Source of the DNA: Okapia johnstoni
Lineage: Eukaryota > Chordata > Mammalia > Artiodactyla > Giraffidae
DNA: 64,000 bases
Assembly: GCA_024291935.2 (NCBI GenBank)
Contig: CM044322.1
Location: 26,473,405-26,537,404, forward strand
Reading direction: 5' to 3'
Part shown: positions 44,345-55,440 of the stretch, in pieces
Layout: every line of letters starts with the position of its first letter
How positions within the stretch are numbered: position 1 is the first letter of the stretch
The notes under the pieces: generated by a model
Database searches by the model: none
Told to the model about the DNA's origin: nothing
The model's input: the letters and a program-made list of their open reading frames with translations, nothing else
Translations under genes and position numbers: made by a program

Positions 44345-44770
44345 ATGAGAACAATACTAGCTAATATATCCTGAACACTTAGTATATGCCAGGTGCTGTG
44401 CTAAGCACTTCACATATTTATCCCTTTTCAACTGTACCCAAGCCGGGTATTGGGCTTCCCAGGTGGTGCTAGTGGTAAAGAATCTTCCTGCCAATGCAGG
44501 AGACGCAAGAGATTCTTCAATCTCTGGGTCGAGAAGTTCCCCTGGAGTAGGAAATGGCAACCTGCTCCAATATTCTTACCTGCAAAACCCCATGGAAAGA
44601 GGAGCCTGGCAGGCTACAATCCATTGGGTCGGACACAACAGAGCACACACCCACACAAGCCAGGTATTCTTACTATTTTGTGGGTTAGTTCATGGAGAAT
44701 CGGGTTAATTAAGGGGCCCCATGTCACACCGCTAATAAGTGGCAGAGCTGGGCCTGAGTTCTTCCACAAG
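44345..44770 (-). repeat. MIR SINE (antisense) split by Bov-tA
   Basis: Left part 'acacttagtatatgccaggtgctgtgctaagcacttcacatat'; right part 'ccaggtattcttactattttg...ccgctaataagtggcagagctggg' order. Together they make a reversed MIR interrupted by 44452-44656. Confidence 0.75.
44452..44656 (+). mobile_element. Bov-tA SINE with TSD
   Basis: Flanked by AAGCCGGGTATT (44440-44451) and AAGCCAGGTATT (44657-44668), an 11/12 target duplication. Head 'gggcttcccaggtggtgc', end 'cggacacaacagagcacac'. Confidence 0.92.
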
Positions 44771-45164
44771 TCTACCGTGCCACACAGTGGGAAGGGCTCT
44801 TTCAGACTTTAAATGAAGACTTGTGTGTCCCAAGAGCTGAGAGTGTCCCTGTCAACCCACAAGCCCAACAGAAAGTTCTGGATATTTAGACAGCAGCTCT
44901 CTACCTGTCTAAATGTCCTATGACAGCTCCTCTCCTGAGAACTGACCCAGATGGGCTGTATGATCATGCAGTGTGCAGATATCCTCATAGAAAAGGCAGA
45001 GTGCCTACCTGTGGAGCCCAGGAGAGAAATTCAACAAATGAGAACATACAAGGGGACAGTGGACTGCTGAGGCTGGGCTAAACGAGGGGACATCGAGGGT
45101 CAGGGTCTTGACCATGGAGTAGGAGTCTGGGAAGTCAGATCTAAGTCCAAAGTTGCCGTTCCAG

Positions 45165-45282
45165 GACGTCCCTGGTAGTCCAGTGGTTAAGACTCCATGC
45201 TTCCAATGTCAGAGGCATGGGTTCAGTTCCTGGTTGGGGAAGTTCCACATGCCACATGGCATGGCCAAAACAAAACACAAAA
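45165..45282 (+). mobile_element. CHR-type tRNA SINE (short)
   Basis: 'gacgtccctggtagtccagtgg', 'gggttcagttcctggttggg', 'ccacatggcatggccaaaacaaaac'. Confidence 0.8.
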
Positions 45283-45719
45283 TTCCCTTCCTGGTGTTGA
45301 GGAGCATGGAGCTGGCTGCTAGGGGTCTGTGTGGCTAGGAGCCTGGCCGGGAGAGCAAATTCTCAGGCCCTAAATGTTTTCCTAAAAGCTCCCTTGGGAG
45401 GGAAGGAGCAGCCATTAGAAGGTCAAGTACCTTCTTATACCAGAATTGACAGCAGTGCCAAAAATCCCAACCTTTCATTTCCTTCTGTAAATCCATCTGT
45501 AAACAGGGAGCTACAAGGGTCTGCTTGGTGGTCTGGGATACCTGGAGAGGCCTGGTCTGGTCCCAGCCCACCCCTGAGCCACCCAGGGCCTCTCCGTGTA
45601 TCTCTGGGCTGGACTTGCTCTTCATTTATTCCTCATGCTTCCCCCTGATTGGAGGACAAACAGGAGGAAAAAAGCAAGGGGAGGAAGGGGAGGAGCAAGG
45701 TTCCAAATGAGCTGAGAAA
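45283..45719. other. Non-coding stretch
   Basis: No gene or young repeat recognised. Confidence 0.35.
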
Positions 45720-45729
45720 TGACCTTCTA

Positions 45730-45942
45730 GGGACTTCCCTGGTGGTCCAGTGATTAAGAATCCGCCTCCCAATAGAGGGGACACAGGTTCAATCACCTAG
45801 TTGGGGAACTGAAATCCCACATGCCACAGGGCAACTAAGCCCACGCATCACCACTATGGAGCCTGCATTCTAGAGCCCTTGGTCTGCAACAAGAGAAACC
45901 CACATGCCACAGTGAAGATCTACCACAAGCAAAATAAAGAAG
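45730..45942 (+). mobile_element. CHR-type tRNA SINE with TSD
   Basis: TGACCTTCTA at 45720-45729 and 45943-45952 is a perfect 10-bp target duplication. Head 'gggacttccctggtggtcc', tail 'caaaataaag'. Confidence 0.9.
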
Positions 45943-46049
45943 TGACCTTCTATAGGGGCTCTTGATCTGGTCTCTGGTAGACATCTGTCAGGGGGTCTGC
46001 CCAGCCTAGACCCTCCTCAGGAGAGAAAGACGTTTGGGACTTACAGTAG

Positions 46050-46505
46050 GTTGATCTGTGGCCCCAAAGATCTCAGGCTCTAATCCCTAGGACCCAAGAA
46101 TGTTCCCTTACAAGGTAAAGTTTTGCAGATGTGATGAAATTAAGGATTTTTGAATTGAGCTTATCCTGCATTATCCAGGTGGGTCCTAAACCCAACCAGA
46201 AGTATGCTTGGAGAGACAGGAGGAGATTAAGAGGAAGAGACAGTGACCATGGAGGCAGAGACCGGAGTGATCCACCTACAAATCAAGAGACACCCACAGC
46301 CACCAGAGCTGGGAGAGACATGGAATCATTCCTCCCTAGAGCACTCACAGGAGTTCAGTCCTTCTGAAACACCTTGATTTCAGCCCAGCTGATGCTGACT
46401 TGGGGTTTTCGGCCCCCAGAACTGTTAAGAGAGTAAGTTTGTTGTTTTAGACCACAAAGCTCATGGGAATTCATTACAGTGACTTTAGGAAACCAACAAG
46501 GGACT
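46050..46505 (+). repeat. Old LTR-like mammalian repeat (same family as 23865-24295)
   Basis: 'gtggccccaaagatctcaggctctaatccctag', 'gcagatgtgatgaaattaagg', 'attatccaggtgggtcctaa', 'caccttgatttcagccca', 'aactgttaagagagtaagtttg' follow the family order and end near 'aggaaaccaac'. Confidence 0.6.
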
Positions 46506-46592
46506 CAATGTTCAACTCATTAGAGACCAGCCCTAGCTTTGATCTGAATGCTTCTGGACTCATCCTATAAGGCACCAGTGCTGTAGAAATTG

Positions 46593-46800
46593 GGGGCTTC
46601 CCAGGTGGCGTATAGTGGTAAAGAATCTGCCTGCCAAAGCAGGAGGAACAAGAGATGCGGCTTCGATCCCTGGGTCAGGAAGAGTCCCCTGGAGAAGGAA
46701 ATGGCAACCTGCTCCAGTATTCTTGCCTGGCAAATTTCAAGGATAGAGGAACCTGATGGGCTACAGTCCATGAGGTTGAAAAAGAGTCAGACATGACTGA
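46593..46800 (+). mobile_element. Bov-tA SINE with dinucleotide tail
   Basis: 'gggggcttcccaggtggcgt' to 'gtcagacatgactga'. The alternating purine/pyrimidine tract 46801-46861 directly follows. 'gaaattg' before and 'gaaattt' after suggest a short target duplication enclosing both. Confidence 0.88.
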
Positions 46801-46861
46801 GCGCGCATGCACGCGCGTGCGCGCACGCACACACACACACACACACGTGCGCGCACGCATG
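46801..46861. repeat. 61-bp perfectly alternating purine-pyrimidine tract
   Basis: (GC)n/(CA)n mixture with an unbroken R-Y alternation over 61 bases, including a central (AC) run and GC-rich flanks of the gtgcgcgcac type. This is the sequence pattern with high Z-DNA potential. Confidence 0.95.
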
Positions 46862-47264
46862 GAAATTTCATCAACGACCCTATTTGTTTTGTATGTTTGG
46901 AAACAATCAAGTAGAAAATTATTTTATGTTGCTCAGAGAATAGATCGTGTATATTTAGTAGGTAAACTATGGAACATGGATGCACCTCTGTCTAAAAGCA
47001 AGGCAGAGAGAATGTTATCTGGGAATGTAGCAGTAAGTTATCTGCAATATTAAATTAAAACCAAAGCAGGAAGTCACTTTCACCTCAAAATTCCCCAAGG
47101 CACACGCATCCTGTTTGTTCACTGGTTCAGACTTATCAGAGCTCTCTCTCTTTTGACTATTAAAAAAAAAAAGAGCTAAAAAGGTGAAAACCAGAAGAAA
47201 GACCCTGGCCCTTCCTTTTCTCTCCATTGTGTTTTTGTTCTTAAGGAAAATATAAGAAAGGCAG
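46862..47264. other. Non-coding stretch
   Basis: AT-rich, with an A-run at 47161-47172. No gene recognised. Confidence 0.35.
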
Positions 47265-47430
47265 GGACTTTCCTGGTGGTCCAATGACTAAGACACCACG
47301 CTCCCAATACAGGGGACCCAGACTTGACTCCTGGTCAAGAATGTATTAATAGATCCCATATGCTGCAACTAAAAAAAAAAAAAATCCCACATGTTGCAGC
47401 TAAGAGCCAGTGCAGCCAAATAAATAATCT
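47265..47430 (+). mobile_element. CHR-type tRNA SINE
   Basis: 'gggactttcctggtggtccaatg', body 'atgctgcaact', an internal A-run (about 47371-47383) and 'gtgcagccaaataaataat'. Confidence 0.78.
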
Positions 47431-48229
47431 TTTATGAAAGAAGAAGAAAGGGAGAGAAGCAGGGCAAGAGGGAAAAGTCAAGAAGCCACCCACCTGCTCT
47501 TGGACCCTAACTGGTCCCAGGGCTATGAAAGAGCAAAGAAAATTCCCCGTTAGCACTCCCACCCCACCCAAAAGGAAGAATCTCAGCAGCCATGTCCGTG
47601 TCCTGTGACCTCCACCCTCTCAAGTCACAGCTGGTAGGTATGTGTTCACCTGACCCAGGAGAACCAATCAGAAGCTGGGCTAGGCTAGGCTCATCTCTCC
47701 CAGGTCCTGGAATGGAGAGGCTGGCTGGGCGATGTGGTCTCAGGGATTAGGGGGCCACAAGTGAGTGAAGCAGGGCAAGTTTCTCAGCAGAGTGAGAAGC
47801 TGAGCGCTGAAAGAGGCAGAGGTAAAGATGAGACTTCAGAGATGACTGTCTCTTGATGACTTTCTGGTCCTTGGTCCTGGTCGCTTGGTTAGCCCTGCTG
47901 TACGTCTGCTCCCGGGTTCCACAAAAGATGCTGTGTCATGCCAGTAAATTCCTCCTTTTAAGCTCTGATCCTAAATTTAGCCCAAGTCCTTGAAGGTGGG
48001 CACTGCCTTTGCATCATCGGCAGTGCTGGTCTCACAGTGGACACTCCACTTGGTCTCAGTTATGATTTTCACTTTTCTCAGACTGGTTACAGTTCTGATG
48101 AAGGGGAACCACAGGCAGATGACAGAGGCAGAAGATCATGTTGGAACATGACTGTAACTGCAGTCTAGAGCACTGGGCTGGTGTGTGTGTGCGCACAGCT
48201 AAGTCAGCTGGGTCCACCCACAAATACAT
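47431..48229. other. Non-coding stretch
   Basis: No gene or young repeat recognised. Confidence 0.35.
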
Positions 48230-48320
48230 ATCGAGCTCCACAAATACCTTATGAGCCAGGTACCATTCTGTGCTCCGGGGATACAGCATGAAGCCCTGCT
48301 CTCCATGGGAAAGGTTCTCG
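48230..48320 (-). repeat. L2 LINE 3' fragment (antisense)
   Basis: 'ccttatgagccaggtaccattctgtgctccggggatacagcatgaa' is the reversed L2 3' end. Confidence 0.55.
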
Positions 48321-48656
48321 CTTGGACAGTATTTCCCAAAGTGGGTCCCATGGCCTTGGGTGACAATGATCATGGTCACTTTGGACTGGCTACTTGCTCG
48401 GATATAATAAACTTGAAAACCACCAGGCAGCCAGGTGCACAGAGAAAGCTAATCTGTAAGAAGAGACTCATGAAAATGGTCCATAGAAAGATCAGCTGGT
48501 TGGCCTCTCCTGTTCTGGGTTCTCCTTTGACCTCATTCACTGCCCTTTGGGTCTATAAGATGCCCCAGGCTGCTTTCAGTAAAGTTCTATTTTTGCTGAA
48601 ATGAGTTGGAGTGGGATTCTGTTGCTTGTTGCCAAATGTCCTGAGATACCTTGGTT
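48321..48656. other. Non-coding stretch
   Basis: No gene or young repeat recognised. Confidence 0.35.
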
Positions 48657-48658
48657 CC

Positions 48659-48874
48659 TGGGCTTCCTAGGTGGCTCAGTGGTAAAGAATTTGCCTGCCA
48701 ATGCAGGAGACGCAGGTTCAAACCCTAAGTGGGGAAGATCCCCTGGAGGAGGAAATGGAAACCCACTGCAAGATCCTTGCCTGGGAAATCCCATGGACAG
48801 AGACATCTAGAGGGCTACAGTCTATGGGATCGCAAAGAGTCAGACATGATTTAGTGACTGAACGACAACAACAA
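48659..48874 (+). mobile_element. Bov-tA SINE
   Basis: 'gggcttcctaggtggctcagtgg' to 'ttagtgactgaacgacaacaac'. CCTTGGTTC on the left (about 48649-48657) recurs just right of the element, suggesting a target duplication. Confidence 0.9.
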
Positions 48875-49225
48875 AGCCTTGGTTCTAGATGGACACATGT
48901 GAGATGGCAAAGCCAAAATAAACCCGCAGTGCAGAGCAAAATTGAAAATGCGACACAGCTTTATCCCTGGAAATGGATGGATCAATCAAACCACAGGCCA
49001 CAAAGGACAGTACTCAAAGAGCCCTTCTGAGGATTAATGGTCTCATTCGTAGCCTTAAGGGCCCTGACAAGGCCCATTTAGCTCCTAGGACAAATTGCGC
49101 TGAGTATTTAAGTGTAGATGTATGAAAGGACAGCCTCTGTTCTGTCTGCAAGCTCAGAGGGTGAGAGATGGGCTTTCGATCAGGGAGGATTTTGTTTTAA
49201 TGCAAGCACTGCTGCTTCCTAGAAG

Positions 49226-49434
49226 GATGCATGCGTGCTAAGTTGCTTTAATCGTGTCTGACTCTGTGTGACCCTAAGGACTGAAGCCCACCAGGCTCCT
49301 CACTCCAAGGGATTCTCCAGGCAAGAATACTGGGGTGGGTTACCATGTACTCCTCCAGGGGATCTTCCCAACCTAGGGATCGAATCCACATCTCTTAAGT
49401 CTCCTGCACTGGCAAGCGGGTTCTTTATCACTAA
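49226..49434 (-). mobile_element. Bov-A SINE (antisense)
   Basis: 'gcatgcgtgctaagttgctttaatcg' to 'gcgggttctttatcacta'. 'aaggatg' occurs on both sides. Confidence 0.86.
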
Positions 49435-49667
49435 AAGGATGATCTTGGGCAAATAACTGGATCCTTCTGAAGCCTTGATCTCTACACCAGCAAAATGGAG
49501 GTGACTCATTTTGAGATGGGTGCCAGAGAAACACATAGGTAAAGTGCCAAAGCTGCAGCTGCACAGACAGCAGGGGCCACATGGTGACTGTGACTAGACA
49601 ACTGTCCCCTGATGGAGAACTTGAAGATCCAAGCACTACTCCAAGTGTGAGCCTCACAGTCATTTCT

Positions 49668-49946
49668 CTTTTTTTATATTTTAATTTATTTAATTAAATA
49701 AATAATTAATAGGCTGTGCTGGGCCTTTGTGGCTGCGGGCAGGCTTTCTCTAGTTGTAGTGAGTGGGGGCTACTCTCTAGTTGCAGTGGCTTCATTTATT
49801 GCAGAATGTGAGCTCTAGGGCTCTTAGGCTTTAGTAGTTGTGGCTCATGGGCTCAGTAGTTGTGACGATGGGCTTAGTTGCCCCACAGAATGTGGAGTCT
49901 TCCTGGACCAGGGATTGAACCCTTGTCCCCTGCATTAGCAGGCAGT
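49668..49946 (-). mobile_element. Long CHR-type tRNA SINE (antisense) with 16-bp TSD
   Basis: CCTCACAGTCATTTCT (49652-49667) and CCTCACAATCATTTCT (49947-49962) match at 15/16. The interior has a T-rich start, reversed body ('gctactctctagttgcagtgg') and B-box 'gaccagggattgaacccttg'. The reversed tRNA-like head stops at 'ggcag', so the element is 5'-truncated. Confidence 0.9.
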
Positions 49947-49962
49947 CCTCACAATCATTTCT

Positions 49963-50364
49963 GAAAACAGGTCTGGGGAAAATTCACCAGGCACCGCCAA
50001 TAATTTGTAAAGAATCCTCACAGAAAGCCATCTCCAGGGAAACAGCTGCAGGGATGCATAGGTAAGGCCAGTTGAGGAAGTCCTGGGGTCAGCCTTGCAC
50101 AAGAATTGGCTCTTCAAGGCACATGATGGCAACTCCCATTGCACAGAGTGGACAAGTCAGTCCACTTTGTTTTCAGTCTAATGCCGAGTTGTCAGTGTAT
50201 TCATAACTGAGTGGCTGGTACTAAGAAAATGAGCACAGCTCTAATGGTTTTAGCCACCCTCTTCCTGTTTAAGTCCCCAACCATATTTCCCTGGATTGTA
50301 ACGGGCAGAAGGGGAAAACATCTTTGAAGAGCTGTGTTTGGGAATCCCCGAGCTAAGCAAAGTC
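49963..50364. other. Non-coding stretch
   Basis: No gene or young repeat recognised. Confidence 0.35.
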
Positions 50365-50660
50365 TATTCATTCAACACATTTTTATGGAGAACCTACTAT
50401 GTGCCACATGCACATAGTAGGAATAATCTGAAAAAAAAAAAAAGGTGGATCAAGTCCCGGCTGACACAGAGGCCATATTCTGGGTGGAGGGAGGACAGAT
50501 AATAAACAGATAAATCAAAATATGATGTCATGGCAGAAAACTAGAAGGATGTGAAGAAAAATGGGGCAGGAGAGAGAGGATCACCAATCTGGGTCATCAG
50601 GAAAAGTCTCCGAGGGAAGTAACATTGAGGAAAAGTGGGGAGTGAGCCACATACATATCT
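50365..50660 (-). repeat. L2 LINE 3' part (antisense)
   Basis: 'ttcattcaacacatttttatggagaacctactatgtgcca' then 'cagataataaacagataaatcaaaatatgatgtcatggcag' fits reversed L2. Confidence 0.6.
50393..50421. repeat. Perfect 12-bp inverted repeat, 5-base loop
   Basis: CCTACTATGTGC (50393-50404), CACAT loop, GCACATAGTAGG (50410-50421). Confidence 0.95.
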
Positions 50661-51753
50661 GGGTGCAGAGAATTCCAGAAAATCTCTCCTACACTTGTGC
50701 ACATTATGAATCTCCAAGCAGATGCTGCAGCATCTTCCAAGCCCATTTGGCCACTGAGACTTTTCTCCCCACAAAGCATCTTTCAGGGTCAGCTTTCACA
50801 GAACTTCGTTCAAGGACTAGTGATTGAACCAAACCCAATATTTTCTAGGGGCAGAAACAGGCCCAGAACAGACAAGGATTGTCCAAAGTCCTACAGCTCA
50901 TTGATGAAGTTGTCCATCAGCTTTCTCTCTGTGTGCATTTAGATCGCAGATCACCAGTGAAGGCAAGTTCCAAGATGTCCCAGCACCTGACAGCAGCAGG
51001 GAGAACCAGGTCAATGAGTCCAGGATGCATCCCTGTGCTTGGAACACCCAGCACAGACCTCCTCATGTCCACTTCCCGGTAGGGAAGCTTGTGCCTCTGA
51101 TGGGAAGCCTGCATCCCCTCGTGAGAGCCTCACGGTGGAGCCGTGGATGCTCTCCAAAGTTCTTGACACCTGTGTGAGCGGTGGTTCACCAGACACAGTC
51201 AGACCATTCAGAAGTACCTTTCACATTGAGCTGACAGGAGAAAGCCATTCCCCTATCTCTTTGTAGCAATGCAGTTGGTCTAGAAAACGATGTCCTAGAG
51301 CACCTGAAGCTGGGATGGTACCTGACAGCAAGCAGCAGCACATCAGGCTCAGATCCTCCAATAATCGACGGAGGGCAGAGATCAGGAAACCTGCTCTCTT
51401 TGGACACTGTGAAGCAAACTGACCAAGAGAGGGAGGGAAAGACATGGAAACACAGATTGTGCAATACACGGATACAAATTTATCCATAAAAGCCACCAGA
51501 GAGAACACATAAACACTCACACCAGACACCTTTAAAATGTATCCCTGGCAGCAGAAGTTTCCTCGGGGCCAAGCCAGCTGACTGCTGTGTGTCTCATCAG
51601 ACCCCCTGGAACTCTGCAGGTTCCAGGAAGACAGCTAGGTGGATGACTTGCTGATACAAGCCAACCCACTCCCAGACGCAACATGAGTCTTTTGTCTCAT
51701 GACGCTGCTAAGGATTCATGCCAATGCCAGAATTAAATGTCTTCACCTTAGAT
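50661..51753. other. Non-coding stretch (1.1 kb), no gene supported
   Basis: Short overlapping open frames on both strands without recognisable domains. No young repeat. Confidence 0.4.
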
Positions 51754-51958
51754 CAGTGGTTCTTAACCATTGGATTGATTTGCACACCTCCCCGCAGGGG
51801 GCATTTGGCAAATTCATGGCTGGAGGTGGGGGCAGGTACTGACATTTAGGAGAACAGGGATTCTGCCAAGCACCCACCAACGCACAGGACAGTCCCCACA
51901 ACAAAGAGCTCTTCTACCCCAAAGTCAACAGTGCCAAGGTTGAAAAACTCTGCTCTGG
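51754..51958 (+). repeat. MER5A-like hAT element
   Basis: 'tcagtggttcttaaccattgg', 'gggcatttggcaa', 'cacaggacagtccccacaacaaagagc', 'gtgccaaggttgaaaaactctg' cover a full MER5 layout. Confidence 0.8.
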
Positions 51959-52046
51959 ACAAAGGAAAATCCATCCTCCTGGGCAGTGAAGGCTCCGGTC
52001 ATAGAGCCTGGCTCCCCAGTGTCAGTTACATCAGAAAGAAGCAGGA

Positions 52047-52446
52047 GGGACTTCCTTGTGGTCCAGTGGCTAAGACTCAGTGCTCCCGATGCAGAGGGCC
52101 TGAATTCCATCCCTAGTTGGGAAACTAGATCCCACATGCCACAACTAAGACCTGGTGCAACCAAATAATTAAATGTGTGTGTGTCTGCGCGTGCGCTCAG
52201 TCACTTTGTCGTGTCCAGCTCTTTGGGACCCCATGGACTGTGGCCTGCCAGGCTCCTCTGCCCATGGAATTTTCCAGGCAAGAATACTGAAGTGGGTTGC
52301 CATTTCATACTTCCAAGGATCTTCCCGATCCAAGGATGGAACCCACATCTTCAGTGTCTCCTGCATTGGTAGGTGGATTCTTTACCACTAGCACCACCTG
52401 GGAAGCCCCGAATAAATAAACAGATAAAAATTAAATATTTTTTAAA
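52047..52446 (+). mobile_element. CHR-type SINE carrying a nested Bov-A SINE, with TSD
   Basis: The CHR head starts at 'gggacttccttgtggtcc'. AAGAAGCAGGA at 52036-52046 and 52447-52457 flanks the composite. The Bov-A SINE (52173-52410) sits in the A/T-rich tail, which resumes as 'gaataaataaacagataaaa'. Confidence 0.88.
52173..52410 (-). mobile_element. Bov-tA SINE (antisense), nested
   Basis: Preceded by 'gtgtgtgtgtctgcgcgtgcg'; body 'caagaatactgaagtgggttgcc'; reversed head 'ccactagcaccacctgggaagcccc'. Confidence 0.9.
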
Positions 52447-52457
52447 AGAAGCAGGAA

Positions 52458-53400
52458 ACAATCATGCTTGGAGATCAGCCTGAGGGTGGTACTTACCATT
52501 TTTAAGAACTTTAAGGAACTGTCACTTTTACAAAGATTGTTTTCTAATCCATGCCCAATGCAGACTGTAAACTGAATTCTCCAGGGCACCATATAAACAA
52601 ATATCTCTTCCCTTTTGACAATTGTGTCCAGTGAAGAAAAATCATCAGCATCTACTTTAACAAACCACAAATATAATAATTGATAGCAAACAACAACCAC
52701 AAAAAAGACAAAAGCTGCATTTTTTTGTTCCTGACAAATTGTCTGTTCTAAAAATCAGATTCAAAGTATGAGTCCATAAATTGACTTTCTGAACAGAAAA
52801 GGACACACTGTTCTAGCAGTTGCCAATGATAAATTCATTTTAGTACCAAATGGTTCCTTTTAAATCAGTACAAATACACCAGAGAAAAAGATATAGGAAT
52901 ATACATCTCATAGGAGATGCTATGAGCAGAAGAGCACAATAATTTGAAAGGTAATGCTAAGTTTGTTGAAAATATCCACTCAATCAATTAAAATGGCAAA
53001 TTGGAATTGAGACCCCCCCCCTCCAAAAAAAACCTAACTGCTATTTAGGATAAAATTTGTTTTTAATGTTTATTTCCCAAGTTAAAAAAAAAAGTTTAAG
53101 ACCTAAGATTTTTCCATTGGCCTGAAAGCAGTAAAAATTGTCCATTAATCTTCCTCAGGCCAATAATAGAAAGGTCTCAAGGGTAAAAATAGGAGCCAGA
53201 AATAAGACTGAAGGAGAAACAGTAAGCAAAAGCACATCAAATGACCAAATTCTATAGACAGGTTGTAAGCAGACTGGCCCATCGTCCTTCTACGTGTGTA
53301 GCTGAATTCTCAGATGTGTACACTTTTACATGTACTTCTTTTCATTGAATAAACATAGCAGCAAAAGAAATATGATTTTATCTCTATGGATTGCTTCAAG
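52458..53400. other. AT-rich non-coding stretch
   Basis: A/T-rich with small homopolymer runs (C-run at 53013-53021, A-run at 53083-53092). No gene or repeat recognised with confidence. Confidence 0.35.
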
Positions 53401-53401
53401 T

Positions 53402-53628
53402 CAGGGTTTCTCTGCTTTGGCACTAATGACATTTGGGGCTGGAGAGCATCTATATGAAGGGGTGAAACTGTCCTATGCATGGCAGACTGTTTAGCAGCAT
53501 CCCTGGCCTCTACCTACTGGATGCCAGTAGCCCTCCCAGGTGTGACGATCAAAAATATCTCTAGACAATGTCAAAATTCCCTTGGGAGGAAAAATATCCC
53601 TAATTGGGAACTACAGCTTTAAGTCTAC
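53402..53628 (-). repeat. MER5A-like hAT element (antisense)
   Basis: 'cagggtttctctgctttggcactaatgacatttgggg', 'gtttagcagcatccctggcctctacctactggatgccagtag', 'tgtgacgatcaaaaatatctctagac' are the reverse of MER5A. Confidence 0.85.
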
Positions 53629-53705
53629 TGGGGGAAAATGAAGTATGAAGAAGTAGGAAAAAAATAGTATCACTGGATGGTAATTTCCATGTTTGTAAAA
53701 TAAGA

Positions 53706-53899
53706 AAGAAAGTGAAAGTTGCTCAGTCATGTCTAACTCTTTGTGACCCCATGGACCATACAGTCCATGGAATTCTCCAGGCCAGAATAGTGGAGTGAGT
53801 GAGTAGTCTTTCCTTTCTCCAGGGGATCTTCCCAACCCAGGGATCGAACCTAGATCTCCCACATTGCAGGTGGACTCTTTTACCAGCTGAGCCACCAGG
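53706..53899 (-). mobile_element. Bov-A SINE (antisense)
   Basis: 'agaaagtgaaagttgctcagtcatg' to 'gctgagccaccagg'. Confidence 0.9.
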
Positions 53900-53953
53900 T
53901 TGTAAAGGCTGTAAAAGATGTTGGTAACTGCATTTAGTTACAAGACTGGAAGG

Positions 53954-54162
53954 GTTTCCCAGGTGGTACAGTAGTAAAGAATCCAGCTGCCACTCTAGTA
54001 GACGCAAGAGATGCAGGTTTGATCCCTGGGTCGGGAAGATCCCCTAGAGAAGGAAATAGCTACCATTCCAGTATTCTTGCCTGGAAAATTCCATGGACAG
54101 AGGAGCCTGGCCGGCTACAGTCCTTGGGGTTGCAAAAGATCGGACACGACTGAATACACACG
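53954..54162 (+). mobile_element. Bov-tA SINE
   Basis: 'gggtttcccaggtggtacagtagt' to 'cggacacgactgaatacacacg'. It is opposite in orientation to the SINE 55 bp to the left, so their Bov-A parts form an inverted pair. Confidence 0.9.
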
Positions 54163-54754
54163 TGACTAAACTATAATGTTATATGTGGTGAAAATGCTAT
54201 AAAATGGAGTTTTGAGTGGGAATGGTGCTAGAGCTTATTTTGTCCAACTTTCTTGTACCAGGCAGGAAAACTAAGACACAGAGTTGTTTGTCTAAAGAAC
54301 ACACCAATGCAATACAAACATAGGTGGTTACAATTCATTACCGTGTGGCTTCCACCTGGAAAAACAAAAACACAGGAGCCAACCTGCATGAACCCCTGAG
54401 GTAGCGTAGTGTGAGCCTCAAACCAAACAATGACTTCAGTAGATTGAAACACATCAACATCTTTTTAAATCAAAGATTCTTAATGATGTTTTTAAAAACT
54501 CACTGGTCACTTTGGCAGTTGCTTCTTACTTTGAATATTGACACATACAAGGAAAGAACCAATCGCTTAGTCTGCCTTTCCTGAACCAACTTTATTTTAT
54601 GATAAATAAACAAATGGTTGATGAAGGACTTTAGCTAATAATTACCAAAGGAATAACAATCAGAAAAAAATCACAAGTTTGTGACCTCAAAAGAAATAAC
54701 AGATCCAAGGAATGATCCTCAAAGGATGCTAAAATTATTAGGTAAAACGTTGAT
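54163..54754. other. Non-coding stretch
   Basis: AT-rich. No gene recognised. Confidence 0.35.
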
Positions 54755-55200
54755 GAGCTCAAGTGTCCACTGATGGGTGAATGGATAAACAAAATATGAT
54801 GTCTACACACAGCGTAGAAACAGTGATATTATTAAGCCTTGAAAGGAAGGAAATTCTGACAAGTGCTACAACATGAATGAACCTTGAGGACATTATGCTA
54901 CGTGAAATTAGCTAATGACAAAAACAGGCAAATACTGTATGATTCGTCTTGTATCAGGACCTAGAGGAGTCGAATTCATAGAAAATAGATGGAGGGTTGC
55001 CAGGAGCTGGGTAAGGGGAAAACAGAGGGTTGTTGTTTAAAGGGTACAGAGTTCGGGTTTTACATGATGAAAAGGTTTTGGAGATTGGCTACACAACAAT
55101 ATGAATATCCTTAACTTCAGTGAACTGTATGTTTGTAAATGGTTAAGATGGTAAATGTTATATATGTATATTTTACAATAATTAAAAATAATTTTTTTTA
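54755..55200 (+). repeat. L1M (L1MB-like) LINE 3' end
   Basis: 'gtccactgatgggtgaatggataaacaaaatatgatg', 'catgaatgaaccttgaggacattatgctacgtgaaatt', 'gtaaatggttaagatggtaaatgttatatatgtatattttac' then A/T tail. This is classic old L1 3' end order. Confidence 0.85.
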
Positions 55201-55306
55201 ATTATTGGGGAAAGAAAAACTGATGGGAACTTTGTAATGGCTGGGTCTGTCTTTTAACCCAGCACCCACCTTTCAATCTTGATATTGTTAAAAATGGGAG
55301 GACCAG

Positions 55307-55440
55307 GCGCTTCCCTCGTCCAGCGGTTAAGACTTCACCTTCCAATGCAGAGAGCGCAGGTTCGATCCCTGGTTGAGGAGCTAAGATCCCACATTCCTCC
55401 TGGCCAAAAAACCAAAACATAAAACAGAAGCAACACTGCA
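55307..55440 (+). mobile_element. CHR-type tRNA SINE
   Basis: 'gcttccctcgtccagcggttaagac', B-box 'ggttcgatccctggttgagg', 'gatcccacattcctcctggcc'. Confidence 0.82.
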
